10,395 bases of DNA from Actinomycetota bacterium (GTDB lineage Bacteria; Actinomycetota; Actinomycetes; S36-B12). The DNA is taken from positions 1 to 10,395 of the forward strand of contig JAQCBM010000044.1 of the NCBI GenBank assembly GCA_027729865.1, in the 5' to 3' direction. This document shows positions 6,075-10,395 of the stretch, one piece after another. Under the pieces are notes generated by a model that was not told where the DNA came from, did no database searches, and saw only the letters and a list, made by a program, of their open reading frames with translations. Positions within the stretch are counted from its first letter, which is position 1, and each line of letters opens with the position of its first letter. The translations under genes were made by a program, and so were the position numbers.

Positions 6075-6506
6075 CTACGCGGTGACGGTGATACCCATCT
6101 GACGCGCAGTTCCCTCGATGATCTTCATCGCAGCCTCGACGTCGTTGGCGTTGAGGTCGGGCATCTTGGTCTCGGCGATCTCACGCACCTGCGCCTTGGT
6201 GATCGAGCCGGCCTTGACGGTGTGCGGAGTTCCCGATCCCTTAGGAATGCCAGCGGCCTTCAAGATCAACTTTGCGGCCGGCGGGGTCTTCAAGATGAAG
6301 TCGAAGGAACGATCCTCATAGACCGTGATCTCAACGGGGATAACGGTGCCGCGCTTATCTTCGGTTGCGGCGTTGTAGGCCTTGCAGAACTCCATGATGT
6401 TCACGCCGTGTTGACCAAGCGCAGGGCCAACGGGCGGGGCGGGGTTCGCCTGGCCTGCCTCGATCTGCAACTTGATCAGGCCGGAAACCTTTTTCTTCGG
6501 TGCCAT
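6075..6506 (-). CDS. rplK: 50S ribosomal protein L11
   Basis: Large-subunit protein of the GTPase-associated centre, 143 residues (E. coli 142). The N-terminus MAPKKKVSGLIKLQI and the proline-rich PPVGPALGQHGVNI are near-invariant L11 features. The C-terminal rRNA-binding domain is complete: KTPPAAKLILKAAGI, GSITKAQVREIAETKM and MKIIEGTARQMGI. The ATG at 6506 follows AGAGGA at typical spacing and lies 21 bases after the nusG stop. The nusG-rplK-rplA order is widely conserved. Confidence 0.98.
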   Translation of the reverse strand: MAPKKKVSGLIKLQIEAGQANPAPPVGPALGQHGVNIMEFCKAYNAATEDKRGTVIPVEITVYEDRSFDFILKTPPAAKLILKAAGIPKGSGTPHTVKAGSITKAQVREIAETKMPDLNANDVEAAMKIIEGTARQMGITVTA

Positions 6507-6527
6507 TGTCTTCTTCCTCTTGTCTAC

Positions 6528-7445
6528 TTAGTTCTTGTCGATCTGGCTGAACGCCAACTCAACAGGGGTCTCGCGTCCGAAGATCTCGACCAGGCCGGTG
6601 ACCTTCTGGGCTTCGATGTTGATCTCGGAGATCGTGGCGTGCAACGTAGCGAACGGTCCATCGACCACCGTGACGGAGTCGCCCACCGAGAAGTCGATTT
6701 CGATCGGTGCGGCGGCGGCGGCGGCAGCCTCGCCAATGCTCGTCGGGCCGGCGGCTGAAGCGGGCTTCTTCTCCGGCGCGGGAGCCAAGATCGCAACTAC
6801 TTCATCCGTAGAAAGCGGCGCAGGTGAGTGGCCGTGGCCCACGAAGCCGGTGACACCGGGCGTGTGACGAACGACGCCCCATGACTCATCGGTCAGGTCC
6901 ATCCGGACGAGTACATACCCGGGGAACTTGTTGCGCTTGACCTGCTTACGAACGCCACTCTTGATCTCGGTGACCTCTTCCATGGGCACCTCGACCTGGA
7001 AGATGTAGTCCTCCATGTTGAGCGTGGTGGTGCGGGCTTCGATGTTGCCCTTCACCTTGTTCTCGTATCCGGAGTACGAATGCACGACGTACCAATCGCC
7101 GGGGGCGATGCGCATTTCTTCGCGAAACGCCTCGACCGGGTCGACTTCTTCTTCGGCTTCCTCTGAGACGACCTCTTCGACGACGTCTGCGGCGGCCCCG
7201 ACTGTTGCTTCGACCGCCGCTTCAACAGCGTCCTCAGCGTCGGCAGCCTCGTCGGCGATCTCCTGCGCTTCGGCGACAACCTCGGCCTCGGCGATCGCCT
7301 CGGCTTCGTCGATCAGGACGTCGTCGGCGGTGGTCTCCGGCTCGGTGAACTCGATCGCGTCACCTGCAGGCTGAATCGCCTCAGACTGATTGGCGTTGTC
7401 ACCGACCGAGAACGGGTCGATCGATGGTTGGTCCTGCTCGGACAC
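6528..7445 (-). CDS. nusG: Transcription termination/antitermination factor NusG with acidic N-terminal extension
   Basis: RNA-polymerase-binding elongation factor, 305 residues. I choose GTG 7445 because AAGGAG precedes it by nine bases; the frame is open to 7562, but that would run into the end of secE. Residues 1-107 are an Ala/Glu/Asp-rich extension with no Lys or Arg (AEAIAEAEVVAEAQ near 48-61). The NGN domain begins near 115 (GDWYVVHSYSGYENKVK) and includes RNKFPGYVLVRM (171-182) and TPGVTGFVG (195-203). An Ala-rich linker (about 219-249, seven Ala in a row) leads to the KOW domain (GDSVTVVDGPFATL, 255-268; FGRETPVELAFSQ, 289-301). Extended acidic N-termini are known in actinobacterial NusG, so this is family-typical although long. 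Confidence 0.96.
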   Translation of the reverse strand: MSEQDQPSIDPFSVGDNANQSEAIQPAGDAIEFTEPETTADDVLIDEAEAIAEAEVVAEAQEIADEAADAEDAVEAAVEATVGAAADVVEEVVSEEAEEEVDPVEAFREEMRIAPGDWYVVHSYSGYENKVKGNIEARTTTLNMEDYIFQVEVPMEEVTEIKSGVRKQVKRNKFPGYVLVRMDLTDESWGVVRHTPGVTGFVGHGHSPAPLSTDEVVAILAPAPEKKPASAAGPTSIGEAAAAAAAPIEIDFSVGDSVTVVDGPFATLHATISEINIEAQKVTGLVEIFGRETPVELAFSQIDKN

Positions 7446-7509
7446 GTCGGTGTTCTCCTTGGCTCGTAGCTTTTCGTATCGCGGATGCGGGGTGGGCGGC
7501 AGTTGCTCG

Positions 7510-7755
7510 TCAACCGAAGATGAGCAGTACTCCCTGGGTGAAGACGTAGTCGTACGCGGCAATGATCCCGGCCATCACCAGTACGAAGAACAGCACGACG
7601 GTGGTGTAGGCAATCAGCTCCTTGCGCGTGGGCCAGATGACCTTGCGCAGTTCGGCGATGACCTGACGGATGAACAGCGCAAGGCGCGCGAACGGACCAC
7701 GCTCGGGCGTCGCAGCACCACCACTGGGCTGCTGACGCTCGTCAACGTCTGCCAT
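7510..7755 (-). CDS. secE: Protein translocase subunit SecE
   Basis: Small essential subunit of the SecYEG channel, 81 residues, the short one-helix form common outside enterobacteria. A polar N-terminus with Pro and Gly is followed by an amphipathic cytoplasmic segment carrying the hallmark ELRKVIWPTRKE (35-46). One membrane helix follows (about 49-68), then a short outer tail. The ATG at 7755 has AAGG seven bases upstream. It lies 64 bases before nusG and 60 bases after tRNA-Trp, the conserved actinobacterial order. Confidence 0.96.
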   Translation of the reverse strand: MADVDERQQPSGGAATPERGPFARLALFIRQVIAELRKVIWPTRKELIAYTTVVLFFVLVMAGIIAAYDYVFTQGVLLIFG

Positions 7756-7815
7756 CGTCTCGCCTTTCGCTTACTGCTGGTCGGCCTGGCGGCCGCCCAG
7801 CGTTCCCATCTTCAG

Positions 7816-7888
7816 CAGGGCCGAAGGGACTTGAACCCCCAACCGCCGGTTTTGGAGACCGGTGCTCTACCAATTGAGCTACAGCCCT
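7816..7888 (-). tRNA. trpT: tRNA-Trp (anticodon CCA)
   Basis: The 73-base minus-strand cloverleaf is complete. Acceptor arms are AGGGCTG and CGGCCCT, with G as discriminator. The D-arm is AGCTCAATTGGTAGAGC, the anticodon stem CCGGT/ACCGG surrounds loop CTCCAAA, and the T-loop is GTTCAAGTC. The anticodon CCA (complement of 7853-7855) reads UGG. No 3' CCA is encoded, so it must be added after transcription. It lies upstream of secE in the same direction and may be co-transcribed with it. Confidence 0.97.
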
Positions 7889-8046
7889 CGGACGGGCCAC
7901 GACTACCGACCTGACTACCGTCCATTAGGCAGGCTGACGCCGAGGTACCGCGGAAGGGAGTGTACGGCGACCCCCACTCCCCGCTTCACCCCGGCCCCAT
8001 TGCAGCCGAGATCAGGCCGCTCCGACTGCGCTGCCAAGATGGGCAC
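7889..8046. other. Divergent intergenic region between tRNA-Trp and the aminotransferase gene
   Basis: These 158 bases must hold the promoters for the tRNA-Trp/secE/nusG unit (minus) and the aminotransferase (plus). On the minus strand TACACT (7964-7959) is a fair -10, but I find no convincing -35 at the right distance. An 8-base direct repeat, GACTACCG, occurs at 7901-7908 and 7913-7920 (12-base period), just ahead of the tRNA. On the plus strand no clear promoter or ribosome-binding site is visible before GTG 8047. Confidence 0.5.
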
Positions 8047-9258
8047 GTGAGCGCACCCACATCCCGCGTATCCCGGCGCATCGGCGCCATCAGCGAATCC
8101 GCCACCTTGGCGGTGGACGCTAAGGCCAAAGCCCTAGCCGCAGCCGGCCGGCCGGTAATCGGGTTCGGGGCTGGCGAGCCGGATTTCCCCACCCCGGACT
8201 ACATCGTGCAGGCCGCCGTCGAGGCGTGCACCGATCCACGCTGGCACCGTTACACGCCGGCTGGCGGCCTACCCGCCCTCAAAGAAGCCATCGCTGCCAA
8301 GACGCTGCGCGATTCCGGGTATCAGGTGGGTGCCGATCAGGTGCTGGTGACCAACGGCGGCAAGCAAGCCCTCTACAACGCGTTCGCGGCGCTGCTCAAC
8401 CCCGGCGATGAGGTGATCCTTCCGGCGCCGTACTGGACCACGTACCCCGAGTCGATTCAGTTGGCTGGTGGCGTACCAGTTGAGGTCCACACAGACGAAA
8501 CCACCGGCTACCGCGCGTCCGTTGCGGACCTTGAAGCCGCCCGAACGGACAAGACGACGATGCTCGTGTTCGTCTCACCGTCCAACCCGACCGGCGCTGT
8601 CTACTCCCCCGCCGAGGTGGAGGAGATCGGCCGTTGGGCCCTTGAGAACGGTTTGTGGGTTGTCACCGACGAGATCTACGAGCACCTCGTGTACGGCGAT
8701 GCGCAGTTCTCATCCATGCCCGTACTCGTTCCCGAACTTGCAGATCAGTGCGTGATCGTGAACGGGGTTGCAAAGACGTATGCGATGACCGGCTGGCGCG
8801 TGGGCTGGATGATCGGCCCGAAGGACATCGTCAAGGCGGCAACGAACCTGCAATCACACGCCACGTCCAACGTCGCGAATGTCTCCCAGGTTGCAGCCCT
8901 GGCCGCGGTGAGCGGTGGACTCGAAGCTGTCGAGGAAATGAAGGTTGCCTTCAATCGCCGTCGACTTCTCATCGTGGACATGCTGAATGCCATTCCCGGC
9001 GTGGACTGCCCCACTCCCGAGGGTGCCTTTTACGTGTATCCGTCGGTGAAGGGTTTGCTGGGCAAGGAGATTCGGGGCGTTACTCCCGCATCCTCGAGTG
9101 AACTCGCCGCGTTGATTCTCGACGAAGTGGAAGTTGCCGTGGTTCCCGGTGAAGCCTTCGGAACACCCGGGTATCTGCGACTGTCCTACGCCACCTCCGA
9201 TGCGAACATCACCGAAGGTGTGCAGCGGATGGCCGCTCTGCTCGGCGAAGTTCGCTAG
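8047..9258 (+). CDS. Pyridoxal-phosphate-dependent aminotransferase, aspartate aminotransferase type (class I/II fold)
   Basis: Cytoplasmic PLP enzyme, 403 residues, likely transferring amino groups between aspartate and 2-oxoglutarate; prephenate or aromatic substrates are possible in this subgroup. Fold-type I motifs are complete: GFGAGEPDFPTP (39-50), YTPAGG (69-74), the PLP-phosphate stretch NGGKQALYNAF (103-113), SPSNPTGA with N180, TDEIYEHLVY with D208 and Y211, and NGVAKTYAMTGWRVGW with Schiff-base K243. The carboxylate-binding Arg is R378 in GYLRLSYA. I start at GTG 8047 because homology begins there (VSRRIGAISES); a GTG at 7960 in frame would add an unlike leader. Ribosome-binding sequence is weak, so a leaderless message is possible. 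The gene is flanked by tRNA-Trp and convergent murB, as in Streptomyces relatives, where this gene is called aspC. Confidence 0.92.
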   Translation: MSAPTSRVSRRIGAISESATLAVDAKAKALAAAGRPVIGFGAGEPDFPTPDYIVQAAVEACTDPRWHRYTPAGGLPALKEAIAAKTLRDSGYQVGADQVLVTNGGKQALYNAFAALLNPGDEVILPAPYWTTYPESIQLAGGVPVEVHTDETTGYRASVADLEAARTDKTTMLVFVSPSNPTGAVYSPAEVEEIGRWALENGLWVVTDEIYEHLVYGDAQFSSMPVLVPELADQCVIVNGVAKTYAMTGWRVGWMIGPKDIVKAATNLQSHATSNVANVSQVAALAAVSGGLEAVEEMKVAFNRRRLLIVDMLNAIPGVDCPTPEGAFYVYPSVKGLLGKEIRGVTPASSSELAALILDEVEVAVVPGEAFGTPGYLRLSYATSDANITEGVQRMAALLGEVR

Positions 9259-10298
9259 AGCGCGCAGCCGATCAACCGAGGTTCGGGCACCAGCTCGACC
9301 CCGAAGCGGTCGAGCACGCGACTACGGATATCGCGCGCGAGTGCAACAACGTCGCTGCTTGTCGCGTTACCTGCATTGCAGATGGCAAGGGTGTGTTGTG
9401 TGGAAATGCACGCACCCGATCCAGGGAGTGCGAAACCTCGTTCGATTCCACTGTTCTCGATCAACCACGCGGCGCTCACCTTGACACCACTTTCCGATGG
9501 ATAAGTGGGGCACCCCGCAGGCAAAGTCTCAGCAGCGTGGATATCGATAACAGGATTAACGAAAAACGAACCCACACTCCAGGTGTTGTGATCAGCCGCA
9601 TCGAGGACCATGCCCTTACGGCGGCGCAGTTCAAGAACTGCCTCACGAACGCGTTCACCCTCCACCGCATCACCTACGCGAACCCCCAGTGCATCCGCTA
9701 GTTGCTGATATCCCACAACAACAGATTCGTCCTGTGGCAGGTCAAAGACCACTTCCAGCACTACATATCGATCGGGCTGTTCCTTCAAGATGCTCGATCG
9801 ATAGCCGAACTCACACTCCTCGTCGGTCAACTCGCGCACTAGACGATCGCGCCTATCCCACACTCGCACGGACGTGACGAACTGCGACACCTCGGCGCCA
9901 TAGGCGCCAACGTTCTGAATGGGTGTTGCGCCGACCAATCCTGGGATCCCGCTCAAGGGTGCGAACGCAGCCGAACCTTCCTCAAGTGTGCGCGCCACGA
10001 GTTGATCCCACGGCTCCCCCGCGGCCGCCACGACCCTGAGATGTCCACCTCGGTCGGCAGTTGCCACACCCGTGTGCGCGACCTGCACAACTGTCCCGTT
10101 GAAGACATCGTCCGAACACACGATGTTCGAACCGCCACCCACCACGAGCGATAGGCCACCGATGTCGTCGCATTCGACAATCGCCTCGATGCAGGCAGCC
10201 TCAGTGCGAGCAACTATCCAGCGCAACACCGGACCGCCCACCCTCAGCGTGGTGTGCTCAGCGAAGGTCGCCGGACCGACGTCGACGGGTACGGACAC
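9255..10298 (-). CDS. murB: UDP-N-acetylenolpyruvoylglucosamine reductase (MurB)
   Basis: FAD enzyme that reduces UDP-GlcNAc-enolpyruvate to UDP-MurNAc with NADPH in peptidoglycan precursor synthesis; cytoplasmic. The 347 residues match type I MurB. FAD-binding features are TTLRVGGP (16-23), VVGGGSNIV (52-60) and GIPGLVGATPIQNVGAYGAE (117-136). Catalytic residues by family position: R167 in FGYR, the proton-donor serine S244 in GSFFVNP (243-249), and E339 in VPEPRLIG (337-344). It starts at GTG 10298, seven bases after AAGG, 47 bases beyond the preceding HadB-like stop. Its stop interlocks with that of the convergent aminotransferase, leaving no space for a dedicated terminator. Confidence 0.97.
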   Translation of the reverse strand: MSVPVDVGPATFAEHTTLRVGGPVLRWIVARTEAACIEAIVECDDIGGLSLVVGGGSNIVCSDDVFNGTVVQVAHTGVATADRGGHLRVVAAAGEPWDQLVARTLEEGSAAFAPLSGIPGLVGATPIQNVGAYGAEVSQFVTSVRVWDRRDRLVRELTDEECEFGYRSSILKEQPDRYVVLEVVFDLPQDESVVVGYQQLADALGVRVGDAVEGERVREAVLELRRRKGMVLDAADHNTWSVGSFFVNPVIDIHAAETLPAGCPTYPSESGVKVSAAWLIENSGIERGFALPGSGACISTQHTLAICNAGNATSSDVVALARDIRSRVLDRFGVELVPEPRLIGCAL

Positions 10299-10345
10299 AC
10301 CCGCACCTTACGCGGGGAAGCGGGCAATCAGCCGCTGCAGGAAGC

Positions 10346-10395
10346 TCAGTCGATACGCACTGTGGCGGTCGCCTTGCCGAGAACCGTGACGCCAT
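10346..10395 (-). CDS. C-terminal end of a MaoC/HadB-like dehydratase (partial)
   Basis: Only the last 15 codons and the TGA stop are inside the window (GVTVLGKATATVRID). This resembles the final beta-strand of MaoC-type hot-dog dehydratases; mycobacterial HadB, as I recall it, ends in a similar GRAIASAKLA pattern. Position also supports this: MaoC/HadB-like genes lie directly upstream of murB in Streptomyces-type genomes. If right, it would dehydrate 3-hydroxyacyl thioesters. The short fragment keeps confidence moderate. Confidence 0.55.
   Translation of the reverse strand, partial: GVTVLGKATATVRID

Noticed and set aside
5472..6758. 428-codon plus-strand open frame across rplA, rplK and nusG
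   Set aside because: It is antisense to three well-recognised genes and has no recognisable domain; long mirror frames are expected in high-G+C coding DNA.
7446..7562. Longer nusG beginning at 7562
   Set aside because: It would overlap the end of secE; GTG 7445 is preceded by AAGGAG at a suitable distance.
7960..8046. Aminotransferase start at GTG 7960
   Set aside because: The added residues (Pro- and His-rich, then Arg-rich) do not look like the family; homology begins just after GTG 8047.

Overview
The window reads as chromosomal DNA of a high-G+C actinobacterium (Actinomycetota). The main reason is gene order. A MaoC/HadB-like dehydratase end, murB, an aspartate-type aminotransferase, tRNA-Trp, secE, nusG, rplK and rplA follow one another much as in Streptomyces and relatives. 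Frequent GTG starts, a NusG with a long acidic N-terminal extension and a tRNA without encoded CCA fit the same group. I do not assign a genus.

Layout, left to right. Positions 1-5121 hold a five-gene branched-chain-amino-acid-type (HAAT family) ABC importer, all on the minus strand and so transcribed right to left: ATPase livG (5121-4324), ATPase livF (4324-3620), permease livH (3589-2711), permease livM (2707-1211) and a secreted substrate-binding protein (1083 to beyond the left edge). A candidate promoter lies just upstream of livG, and a second one in the 127-base gap before the binding-protein gene. A clear intrinsic terminator (5229-5254) closes the ribosomal-protein unit directly upstream of the importer.

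Positions 5271-7888, also minus strand, carry the translation and secretion block tRNA-Trp, secE, nusG, rplK, rplA. The rplK-rplA gap contains a possible regulatory hairpin. From 8047 to 9258 a PLP-dependent aminotransferase is the only plus-strand gene. It converges on murB (10298-9255), and the two stop codons interlock in one CTAG. The right edge holds the last codons of a MaoC/HadB-like gene upstream of murB.

The most unusual feature is in LivM. Its transmembrane core is interrupted by about 155 residues that are strongly acidic, contain no Lys or Arg, and are built partly from a hexapeptide repeat (D-D-[FM]-L-[ST]-E) encoded by an exact 36-base tandem array. By topology the insertion should be extracytoplasmic, on the face that receives the binding protein. 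The binding protein has a signal peptide but no lipobox cysteine, and its visible part is net basic. A plausible but unproven idea is that the acidic loop captures or retains a soluble binding protein at the membrane. LivG also departs from consensus in the P-loop and in the signature motif, so the importer as a whole deserves a closer look.
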